From the NCBI GenBank assembly GCA_964592455.1, contig CAZQDQ010000019.1, positions 1 to 13,990 of the forward strand: DNA of 13,990 bases, given 5' to 3'. The position numbers were made by a program, and so were the translations under genes. Below the pieces are notes generated by a model, which saw only the letters and a program-made list of their open reading frames with translations, was not told the origin of the DNA and did no database searches. The DNA is from MFAQ01 sp964592455 (GTDB lineage: Bacteria; Patescibacteriota; Microgenomatia; UBA1400; MFAQ01). Every line of letters starts with the position of its first letter. The stretch's first letter is position 1. Of this stretch, positions 6,775-12,341 are shown one piece after another.

Positions 6775-8079
6775 ATGAGATTTAGTGAAGTTTTGGGGTT
6801 AAACGCTCGGTCGGCTGATTACCTTATGTTGAACAAAAAATCAGCAAGAAAAAGGGCAGATGATAAATTGCTGACAAAAAAAATGCTAAAAAAAATGAAT
6901 GTACCTCACCCTAAGCTGTTGGGGACGCTTGATAGTGTGGCAGACGTAAGAGCTTTTAAGTGGGGAAGGTTAAAAGATGGATTTGCAGTAAAGCCGGTGC
7001 AAGGATTTGGAGGGCAGGGAATAGTGCTCATTAAAAGGCCAGCAAAAGAGCCTGGCTTTTTTTGGACTGTGGATGGAAAGAAAATTGGAATTGGTGATCT
7101 CTCTATTCACGCTCAAGATGTGGTTGAGGGTAAGTTTTCCCATAATAATTTACCCGATAAGGCGATGGTAGAAGAAAGGATTAAGATCCACCCAAAATTT
7201 AGAAAGTTAGCAGTTGGAGGGGCTCCAGACGTGAGAGTAATCGTTTTTAATCATGTACCTGTGATGGCTATGCTTCGCTTGCCCACAGAAGAGAGCGCTG
7301 GTAAGGCCAACTTGCATCAGGGGGCAATAGGCTTAGGTATTGATATGGCGACTGGAATTACAACACATGGCGTGTATAAGAACACTTCAATCAAATATTT
7401 TCCGGAGACTAATAAGAAGGTAAACGGGATATCTATTCCTGACTGGAACAAGATACTTTTGATGGCGGTAAAAACTCAATTGGTGGCAAAGTTGCCATAT
7501 ATGTCAGTAGATATGTTGATAGATGAGGAAAAGGGGCCAGTAGTTTTGGAACTTAATGATCAGCCTGGCTTGTCGATTCAAATTGCCAACATGGCAGGAC
7601 TTCGTAGAAGACTAGAAAGAGTGGAGGGATTGGAGGTAGAAACGGCAGAGAAGGGAGTAAAGATAGGCAAAGCTTTGTTTGCCAGTAAGTTTGCCAGTAG
7701 AGTAAAGTTTACAGGAGAAGAAAAACCAGTGGTGGGGATATTTGAGCAGGTAAAAGTTAAAAATAGCAAAAAAAGGTGGGTGGAGCTGAAGGCAAAAATA
7801 GATACTGGAGCGCGTAGCACTTCGATAGATAAAGGGTTGGCAAAAGATATGGGCTTGTTAACTGATGATAATGTACTTTGGAGGAAGCGAGTTAAGAACT
7901 CTTTAGGAGTTGAAGAAAGAATAATTATAGGTATTACTATTAGGCTACGAGGAAGGGTGATAAAAAGTAGAGCAGGGGTAACGGATAGAAGAAACTTAAG
8001 AAGACAGTTGCTAATAGGAAGAAGAGACTTGACCGATTTTGTTGTTGATCCGGGATTAATAAAAATAAAAAGAAAATAA
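6775..8079 (+). CDS. Alpha-L-glutamate ligase-like ATP-grasp enzyme fused to retropepsin-like protease
   Basis: A 434-aa two-domain cytoplasmic protein. Residues 1-290 match the alpha-L-glutamate ligase-like ATP-grasp family, in which an acyl-phosphate intermediate is ligated to an amine. Visible motifs are VLGLNARSADYL at the N-terminus, the nucleotide loop KPVQGFGGQG (73-82), PDVRVIVF, VMAMLRLPT, NLHQGAIGLGID and the metal-binding ELNDQPGL (from 259). Residues 325-434 match the RimB / 'ATP-dependent zinc protease' group of retropepsin-like aspartic proteases: active-site DTGARSTS (D343), then RRQLLIGRRDLTDFVVDPG near the end. In proteobacteria these are separate genes. The start is 2 nt after the upstream stop, implying translational coupling to the membrane protein. 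The likely role is adding and removing an amino-acid or peptide tag; the substrate is not inferable. Confidence 0.85.
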   Translation: MRFSEVLGLNARSADYLMLNKKSARKRADDKLLTKKMLKKMNVPHPKLLGTLDSVADVRAFKWGRLKDGFAVKPVQGFGGQGIVLIKRPAKEPGFFWTVDGKKIGIGDLSIHAQDVVEGKFSHNNLPDKAMVEERIKIHPKFRKLAVGGAPDVRVIVFNHVPVMAMLRLPTEESAGKANLHQGAIGLGIDMATGITTHGVYKNTSIKYFPETNKKVNGISIPDWNKILLMAVKTQLVAKLPYMSVDMLIDEEKGPVVLELNDQPGLSIQIANMAGLRRRLERVEGLEVETAEKGVKIGKALFASKFASRVKFTGEEKPVVGIFEQVKVKNSKKRWVELKAKIDTGARSTSIDKGLAKDMGLLTDDNVLWRKRVKNSLGVEERIIIGITIRLRGRVIKSRAGVTDRRNLRRQLLIGRRDLTDFVVDPGLIKIKRK

Positions 8080-8240
8080 TGAAAGTATTAACTTGGTTCG
8101 AAGCCCGTAAAAAACCGTACTCACGCGTACCTGTCTCGCGTAATGCTCGCGTGGACATGTTCCGTGCGGTTATTTTGCTGAGCTTCTGCACCTTCGTAAC
8201 ATTTGGAGAGACTTTATTAAAATATAATTTGTCTATATGA
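8079..8240 (+). CDS. Possible 53-aa small membrane peptide filling the spacer
   Basis: The ATG overlaps the upstream TAA (TAATG) and the TGA overlaps the next gene's ATG (ATGA), so it would be coupled on both sides. The translation starts MKVLTWFEARKKPYSRVPV and has one hydrophobic stretch, MFRAVILLSFCTFVTFG. Codons are richer in C and G (CGT, CGC, TTC, GCC) than the neighbours. Against it: no SD, no known family, and the same bases form nested inverted repeats (8096-8200) and contain the -10 box of the next gene. It could equally be a structured RNA or repeat. Confidence 0.3.
   Translation: MKVLTWFEARKKPYSRVPVSRNARVDMFRAVILLSFCTFVTFGETLLKYNLSI
8096..8200 (+). other. GC-richer structured spacer with three nested inverted repeats
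   Basis: Outer stem GTTCGAAG (8096-8103) pairs with CTTCGTAAC (8192-8200, one bulge). The middle stem AACCGTAC (8113-8120) pairs with GTGCGGTT (8164-8171, one wobble). The inner stem CACGCG (8122-8127) pairs with CGCGTG (8148-8153). The nesting suggests a folded RNA or a decayed palindromic repeat. Three words occur in the same order in the palindromic insertion in mnmA. Confidence 0.45.
8223..8228 (+). promoter_or_regulatory. Consensus -10 box before the first RimK-like gene
   Basis: A perfect TATAAT, 8 nt before the ATG at 8237, with no SD and a weak -35 region (TTTGGA at 8202, 15-nt spacer). This supports an internal, leaderless start for this gene in addition to read-through. Confidence 0.45.
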
Positions 8241-9148
8241 GAATTGCGTATTTGCATAGAATTACTTTTGATGAGAGTGAGGCTAGATTTATGGAGGAGG
8301 CAAAAAAGTTAGGTATAGAGCTGGTACCGATTAAGTATAGGAAGCTGAAACTTGTTGGTGGAAATATAAGTTTCAACGGTATGGATTTGGCGGATTTTGA
8401 TGGTTGGTATTTCCGCTCTGTTGGTTCGGAGTTAGAGTGGAGCAAATTACTTCAGTTTTATGCAAGAAGGCACAAGATACCTGTTGTTGATGAGTATCTA
8501 ATGAGTGAGGGGCCGCTTCGCCGTTTTAAGTCGGTTATGACTTGGCAGCTTTTAGAAGCTGGAGTCAATTATCCGAGATCTGCTTATGTAGAAACGATAA
8601 AGGATCTCAAAAACGAGCTTGAAAATTGGGACTATCCCACCATAGTGAAGTTGTCGCAAGGGGGAAGGCATGGGATGGGAACTTTTTGGATTAGAGAGGC
8701 AGATGATATAGAAAAACTGGTTCATGTTTTGGAGGGTAGGAGAGAAAAAGCGAAGGAGAAAGGTGAGAGACTTATTCCTTTGAGGGGCTTTTTGATTCAG
8801 GAATATATAAAAAATGACGGTGACTTTCGAGTTATGACAGTGGGTTATAAGTGCATCGGTGGATTTAAAAGGCAAGTAAAAGAAGAAAAGTTAATTTTAA
8901 ATAGAAGCCAAGGAAGTTCGGTACCTGTGAGAGAGTTGCCAACTGACGTGGTAGAGATTGCAGAGAAGGCAGCCAAGGTACTTGGAGTAGAAGTGGCGGG
9001 GACAGATATTATTCGCGATATTGAAAGTGGCAAGGTTTATATAGTAGAGGTAAACGAAGCACCGCAGTTTAAAGTGTTTGAGAAGAGGACAAAGGTGAAT
9101 GCGGCCAAAATGATTTTGGAATATTGTGTTAAAAAGTTTGCAAAATAA
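8237..9148 (+). CDS. RimK-family ATP-grasp ligase, paralogue 1
   Basis: A 303-aa cytoplasmic ATP-grasp protein of RimK type (ATP-dependent carboxylate-amine ligases such as the S6 glutamate ligase). The N-terminal pre-ATP-grasp domain ends near GPLRRFKSVMTWQLL. The central ATP-binding domain has IVKLSQGGRHGMGTF (glycine-rich loop at 142-148), FLIQEYI and DFRVMTVG. The C-terminal lobe has GTDIIRD and the metal-binding VEVNEAPQFKVFE (E271, N273). The QFKxFE following the Asn is shared with the next paralogue and differs from the SPGLEG of RimK itself. It sits third in the co-directional cluster, after the UUP1-like and ligase-protease genes. Substrate unknown; S6 or another short-tailed acceptor is possible by family analogy only. 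Confidence 0.87.
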   Translation: MRIAYLHRITFDESEARFMEEAKKLGIELVPIKYRKLKLVGGNISFNGMDLADFDGWYFRSVGSELEWSKLLQFYARRHKIPVVDEYLMSEGPLRRFKSVMTWQLLEAGVNYPRSAYVETIKDLKNELENWDYPTIVKLSQGGRHGMGTFWIREADDIEKLVHVLEGRREKAKEKGERLIPLRGFLIQEYIKNDGDFRVMTVGYKCIGGFKRQVKEEKLILNRSQGSSVPVRELPTDVVEIAEKAAKVLGVEVAGTDIIRDIESGKVYIVEVNEAPQFKVFEKRTKVNAAKMILEYCVKKFAK

Positions 9149-9184
9149 ATGATCAAGTTTTGCAACTTATCCAACAGAAAAACC

Positions 9185-9261
9185 GAACGCTATTTCGCCT
9201 GCGCGAAATTCGTTCTTGTTTGCAGCCAAAAACTTTTCGGGTACGAAAAAGCCAGCTTTTT
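9185..9261 (+). other. Hairpin-rich spacer with competing stem-loops
   Basis: First, GAACG / CGTTC and TTTCGC / GCGAAA form a two-part stem with loop CTGC (9185-9215). Second, CTTTTCG-GGTA-CGAAAAAG (9232-9251, one bulge) shares its 3' arm with a third, AAAAAG-CCAG-CTTTTT (9246-9261). The last is terminator-like in both orientations. GCCAAAAA before it could also pair with TTTTTGGC. The overlap of arms makes the second and third hairpins mutually exclusive. Confidence 0.45.
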
Positions 9262-9284
9262 GGCCTTGCGCAATATTTTTCTTT

Positions 9285-9312
9285 TTGGACAAGTTCCAAA
9301 GCTTTGTATATA
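9285..9312 (+). promoter_or_regulatory. Possible promoter before the second RimK-like gene
   Basis: TTGGAC (9285-9290), a 16-nt spacer and TATATA (9307-9312), with the ATG at 9316. The -10 is very close to the start codon (3 nt), tighter than at the other leaderless starts, so this is tentative. Confidence 0.3.
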
Positions 9313-9315
9313 GTT

Positions 9316-10278
9316 ATGAAAAAAATTTTAGTACTTACGCGATATAGAGGAGAGTATGAGCCGAAACGACTGGAAGAGGAGGCGCTGAAATTGGGGTATG
9401 AAGTTGATAGAGTCAACTATGAACATGTTCGGCTTGGGGTTAGCAGTATTGGTAAGCCTGTAATTGATTTGGGAATCGGGAAAAAGATTCACGAGTATGA
9501 CTTGGTAATTCCTAGAGCTGCGAGTAAAAGAGGAGCTCCGAGCATGTTGGGGGTGAAATCGGTAATTTTAGAATATATCGACAATTTGACCGAGAACAAG
9601 CCGAAGGTAATTAATGGAGAGAGCTTTAAAACGTTTCCTTTGATGGGGAAACTAGAGCAAGGAGTACTACTTGCTCAGGCTCACTTGCCTGTAATTCCTT
9701 TTGCTTCGTTTAATGGGGTTAAAGGTTGGAAGAGATATCTGGAAATTTTGAGCAAACGTAAGAAAGAGTTTGTACCTGTAATGGTGAAGGCAAGGTTTGG
9801 ATCGCATGGAAAAAATGTGAAACTGGCGGAAACCATGGAGAAACTAATTAAGTTGTCACAAAAGTACAGTGAAGGAGATGTTTTGATTCAACCTGTGATA
9901 ACGGTAAGGCGTTGGTATAGAGTGCTGGTACTTAATGGTGAGATTTTGGGGAGAATGAAACATAGTCAGAAAGATAAATTTAAGACAAATGAAATAAAAG
10001 AGGAGACACTAAACTTAAAACCAAAGTTTAGTAAGGAGCAAATGAGAGAATTAGATAGAGTTTGTTTGGAAGCGATGAAAGTTTTAAAAGCTGATTTTGC
10101 TGGTTTGGATGTAGCCTGGGATGAAACTTCGCAAACATGGAGAATATTTGAGGTTAATCGAACGGCGCAGTTTAAGTGGTTTGAGAGAAGTAAGCTGGGA
10201 GTAAATGTCGCGCAAGCTATTTTGAGTACAAAACTAGCTTTGGCATTTAGCTCTGCTGAGGAGCAGCGGAGAAGTTAG
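9316..10278 (+). CDS. RimK-family ATP-grasp ligase, paralogue 2
   Basis: A 320-aa RimK-type ATP-grasp protein. It has a pre-ATP-grasp domain beginning MKKILVLTRYRGEYEPKRL, the nucleotide-binding VKARFGSHGKNV (K158, glycine loop 162-165), LIQPVITVRRWYRVLVLNGEILGRMKH, and the metal-binding FEVNRTAQFKWFE (E279, N281). It shares the EVNxxxQFKxFE motif and C-terminal layout with the upstream paralogue but is otherwise well diverged, so the pair is not a recent duplication. The ATG at 9316 is chosen: the frame stays open upstream to 9160, but that stretch is hairpin-rich spacer and does not resemble an ATP-grasp N-terminus. The final residues AFSSAEEQRRS lie in a small CTGCT/AGCAG hairpin. Last gene of the cluster. 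Confidence 0.87.
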   Translation: MKKILVLTRYRGEYEPKRLEEEALKLGYEVDRVNYEHVRLGVSSIGKPVIDLGIGKKIHEYDLVIPRAASKRGAPSMLGVKSVILEYIDNLTENKPKVINGESFKTFPLMGKLEQGVLLAQAHLPVIPFASFNGVKGWKRYLEILSKRKKEFVPVMVKARFGSHGKNVKLAETMEKLIKLSQKYSEGDVLIQPVITVRRWYRVLVLNGEILGRMKHSQKDKFKTNEIKEETLNLKPKFSKEQMRELDRVCLEAMKVLKADFAGLDVAWDETSQTWRIFEVNRTAQFKWFERSKLGVNVAQAILSTKLALAFSSAEEQRRS

Positions 10279-10283
10279 TGAGG

Positions 10284-10392
10284 TAAGAGCTTGCTCGTCG
10301 CCTTTTCGATAATATATTATTATCGAAATATTGCTTCTGTCTCTGGGTACAGAGCCTCTTATACTCGCTTGTAATAAAGAGTAGCTTTATTA
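10284..10392 (+). other. Multi-hairpin spacer between the ligase cluster and mnmA
   Basis: TAAGAG (10284-10289) can pair with CTCTTA (10356-10361), enclosing two hairpins: TTCGATAAT/ATTATCGAA (9 bp, 10305-10327) and CTCTG-GGTA-CAGAG (10341-10354). A fourth inverted repeat, TAATAAAG/CTTTATTA (10372-10392), lies just before mnmA. No run of T follows any of them, so they are not typical terminators. No gene is seen. Confidence 0.5.
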
Positions 10393-10405
10393 CGATGCTT
10401 GATTA

Positions 10406-10411
10406 TAAAAT
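10406..10411 (+). promoter_or_regulatory. -10 box directly upstream of mnmA
   Basis: TAAAAT ends 7 nt before the ATG at 10419 (TATAAA overlaps it). This decides the mnmA start: the in-frame ATG at 10395 would lie upstream of the -10 and adds eight residues not expected before the PP-loop. No SD is present. Confidence 0.45.
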
Positions 10412-10418
10412 ACACCTG

Positions 10419-11663
10419 ATGAATCGATTAAAAGTTGCTGTGGGGTTGTCTGGTGGTGTGGATAGCGCCGTGTCGGCGTGGCTTTTGAAACAGCAAGGAT
10501 ACGACGTTGTGGGAGTTCACTTGTATTGTTGGCCGCCAAAAAGTGAAATAGAAAGGGATGGAATAACAAGAGAAGAATGGATTAAAAAAAATGGCTGTAG
10601 GGCGGATGAGGATAGAGCAAGCGCTCTGAAGACTGCCTTGGAAATTGGAATTCCTTTTAAAGAACTAGACTTTTCTGAAGAATATAACAGTCGTGTAATT
10701 AAGTATTTTTATGATGAATATGAGGTTGGAAGAACACCAAATCCGGACGTGTTGTGTAATAGTGAAATTAAATTTGGGCTGTTTTTGGACTGGGCACTTG
10801 AAAACGGGTTTGACTACATTGCGACAGGACACTACGCAAAGCTCGCTGGTGGTTCGGGCCTATCAAATTTTTCGACTCACTTGCACGACTCGTTGCGTCA
10901 AAATTTGACAGCCCCTGCACCACTTGGCGTTCGTTTATATATTCCGAGGGATAAACACAAGGATCAGACGTATTTTTTGTGGAAGTTGACGGAGAAGGAG
11001 CTGAAACATGTACATTTTCCTTTGGGAGAGTTATTAAAAAGTGAGGTGAGAGAAGTAGCAAAAGATGCTGGTTTGAGCGTGGCTGATAAAAAAGATAGTC
11101 AAGGAATTTGCTTTGTGGGCAATGTGGAAGTGAGAGAGTTTTTGAAGCGAAGGCTGTCGGAGAAACCTGGGGAAGTGGTAGATACTAATGGGAAGGTGAT
11201 TGGAAATCATAAAGGAGTGGCTTTTTATACTATTGGGGAGCGAGGAGGATGGACACTTGACCCGAGAACTCAAAAACTTCAGACATCAAGAACCCAAGAC
11301 GGGGATATGACGAAGGTTTATTATGTGGTGGACAAAGACGCTGTAAGTAATAGATTGATAGTGGGTGATAAAACGGAGGTTATGAGTAAAAAAATAGTAG
11401 TTAGTGGAATGAGTTTGGTGAGCCAAACTAAAGGCGAAGAAGTTGTGAGTTTTTTGAAAAAAGTGATGAATGAGGGCGGGTTGTTTGTGAGAATTAGACA
11501 TGGAGGAGAGCTGATAAAAATTCAAAAAATCGAAACTAAAAAAACTAAAAATAAGGAGCTGTTGATAGAAACTGAGAAAGAGGTGTTTGGGGTGGCGAGT
11601 GGGCAGAGCGCGGTGTTTTATTCTGGGGATGGTGACTGTCTGGGTGGCGGGGTGATAGTTTGA
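10419..11663 (+). CDS. mnmA: tRNA-specific 2-thiouridylase
   Basis: Transfers sulfur to C2 of U34 in tRNAs for Lys, Glu and Gln, using ATP and a sulfur relay. The PP-loop SGGVDS is at residues 11-16. The catalytic cysteine is in NPDVLCNSEIKFG (C113) and its partner in DSQGICFVGN (C231). ATGHYAKL, KDQTYFLW and YTIGER are typical, and the C-terminal beta-barrel ends with SGQSAVFYSGDGDCLGGGVI. The length (414 aa) exceeds the usual 350-370, partly because about 25-30 residues (AGGSGLSNFSTHLHDSLRQN and onward, about residues 143-170) lie between ATGHYAKL and LYIPRDKHKDQ. These are encoded by a palindromic DNA element. A second, smaller enlargement follows TIGERGG. The core residues are intact, so it is probably functional. 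Confidence 0.95.
   Translation: MNRLKVAVGLSGGVDSAVSAWLLKQQGYDVVGVHLYCWPPKSEIERDGITREEWIKKNGCRADEDRASALKTALEIGIPFKELDFSEEYNSRVIKYFYDEYEVGRTPNPDVLCNSEIKFGLFLDWALENGFDYIATGHYAKLAGGSGLSNFSTHLHDSLRQNLTAPAPLGVRLYIPRDKHKDQTYFLWKLTEKELKHVHFPLGELLKSEVREVAKDAGLSVADKKDSQGICFVGNVEVREFLKRRLSEKPGEVVDTNGKVIGNHKGVAFYTIGERGGWTLDPRTQKLQTSRTQDGDMTKVYYVVDKDAVSNRLIVGDKTEVMSKKIVVSGMSLVSQTKGEEVVSFLKKVMNEGGLFVRIRHGGELIKIQKIETKKTKNKELLIETEKEVFGVASGQSAVFYSGDGDCLGGGVIV
10849..10923. repeat. Palindromic element inserted in frame within mnmA
   Basis: Nested complementary arms: GTGG (10849-10852) with CCAC (10920-10923), GGGC (10856-10859) with GCCC (10911-10914), TCAAATTTT (10863-10871) with AAAATTTGA (10900-10908, perfect 9 bp) and GAC with GTC inside, around a 20-nt loop. 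It coincides with residues extra to the MnmA family, between two conserved motifs, and keeps the frame open. Base composition and codons differ from the flanks. It may be a small mobile palindromic repeat like those described inside Rickettsia genes. Confidence 0.55.
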
Positions 11664-11688
11664 TAAAATATAGGGTGTAAATTAAATT
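11660..11688 (+). promoter_or_regulatory. Possible promoter for the 82-aa membrane protein
   Basis: TTGATA (11660-11665), a 17-nt spacer and TAAATT (11683-11688), starting at the mnmA stop codon. Neither box is consensus. Confidence 0.3.
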
Positions 11689-11710
11689 TTTGTTAGGAGC
11701 GAGGTATAGA

Positions 11711-11959
11711 ATGAGTCAGAATATGGTTAGTCTTTTGTTTTTGCTGTTTGTTTTGCTTACCTCTGTTGTGGTGGCAATTTTTAATTGGTTCACTTTTCGA
11801 CCTGCCGAATGGAACCAGAAGGGGTTCGGGGAAAGTTTTGTTGGAGATCTGAAAATTGCTTTGCTGATTGCCTTTCCTGTCTTGAACTGGGCTGTGGCGT
11901 TAATCACCATTTGGCACAGATGGGTTCGTGGCATTGTGAAAGCGATTGTCGAGGGGTAG
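11711..11959 (+). CDS. Small two-helix membrane protein, 82 aa
   Basis: No recognised family. A hydrophobic helix (about residues 5-25, VSLLFLLFVLLTSVVVAIF) is followed by a polar aromatic segment (WFTFRPAEWNQKGFGESF), a second helix (about 48-68) and a short basic tail (HRWVRGIVKAIVEG). ATG 11711 is supported by GAGG and AGGAG 6-14 nt upstream; the in-frame TTG at 11690 lies before this site. A strong terminator follows 14 nt after the stop, so it is an independent small unit. Function unknown. Confidence 0.7.
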   Translation: MSQNMVSLLFLLFVLLTSVVVAIFNWFTFRPAEWNQKGFGESFVGDLKIALLIAFPVLNWAVALITIWHRWVRGIVKAIVEG

Positions 11960-11972
11960 GCTCTAAGCTGTA

Positions 11973-12002
11973 ATGGCTCGTGGGTCTGTACGAGCCATTT
12001 TT
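11973..12002 (+). terminator. Strong intrinsic terminator
   Basis: ATGGCTCGT and ACGAGCCAT form a perfect 9-bp stem with the loop GGGTCTGT, then a run of T (11998-12002). The T-run overlaps the -35 of the next promoter. Confidence 0.85.
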
Positions 12003-12029
12003 GACTTTTTGAGGCTAGTATGGTATGAT
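12001..12029 (+). promoter_or_regulatory. Strong promoter for the 12062 gene
   Basis: TTGACT (12001-12006), a 17-nt spacer and TATGAT (12024-12029) preceded by TGG as an extended -10. The predicted start near 12036 gives a leader of about 26 nt containing AAGGAG. Confidence 0.7.
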
Positions 12030-12061
12030 ATAGGATATTCGCAAGATTGAAAAAGGAGAAA

Positions 12062-12250
12062 ATGATGCTTGATTTTTTAAAAAATAACAAGAGTGAGATT
12101 CTTTGGGGCTTGGGTGGATTTGTTGTTGGATTTGTGCTGATGTGGGCAATTATGCAGGCAGTCACTTGGGGTTCGCCAGTTTTGGGGCTATTTTTGGGAG
12201 GAATATTTGCCCTTGTTGGCCCGATGTCTGGATATGGATCACACAGATAG
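12062..12250 (+). CDS. Tiny Gly-rich two-helix membrane protein, 62 aa
   Basis: Begins MMLDFLKNNKSEILWGLGG, followed by two hydrophobic stretches rich in Gly (FVVGFVLMWAIMQAV and LGLFLGGIFALVG), a likely membrane hairpin, and a short polar end SGYGSHR. AAGGAG at 12052-12057 supports ATG 12062 or the adjacent ATG 12065; the second has the better spacing. It has its own promoter and terminator, suggesting strong independent expression. No family recognised. Confidence 0.7.
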   Translation: MMLDFLKNNKSEILWGLGGFVVGFVLMWAIMQAVTWGSPVLGLFLGGIFALVGPMSGYGSHR

Positions 12251-12256
12251 TGTTTT

Positions 12257-12285
12257 GGCTGGGGGAAGTTGACCCAGCCTTTTTT
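12257..12285 (+). terminator. Strong intrinsic terminator
   Basis: GGCTGGG and CCCAGCC form a perfect 7-bp GC-rich stem with a 9-nt loop, followed by six T. It ends the small membrane protein gene. Confidence 0.85.
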
Positions 12286-12300
12286 GTGGCAAAATTGGCA

Positions 12301-12330
12301 AAAAAAAGACCCACACTTTTATGTAGGTCT
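12301..12330 (-). terminator. Intrinsic terminator of the 12342-12836 gene
   Basis: On the minus strand, AGACCTACA pairs with TGTGGGTCT (9 bp, one wobble) around TAAAAG, followed by a run of seven T. It lies 12 nt past the TAG stop and back to back with the plus-strand terminator. Confidence 0.8.
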
Positions 12331-12341
12331 GATTTGAAAGG

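Noticed and set aside
9149..9313. 54-aa ORF in the spacer before RimK paralogue 2
   Set aside because: Low-complexity, chance-like translation, no SD, and the same stretch is open in another frame and full of hairpins. Not listed as a gene; kept only as part of a finding.
9160..9315. N-terminal extension of RimK paralogue 2 from a TTG
   Set aside because: The extension is unlike any ATP-grasp N-terminus and spans the hairpin-rich spacer; MKKILVLTRYRGE from 9316 is a typical domain start.
8079..9316. Full graspetide (ATP-grasp modified peptide) cluster
   Set aside because: The spacer peptides lack a repeated core with Thr/Ser and Glu/Asp motifs typical of graspetide precursors, and no dedicated exporter is present. 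Only the weaker small-ORF observation is kept.
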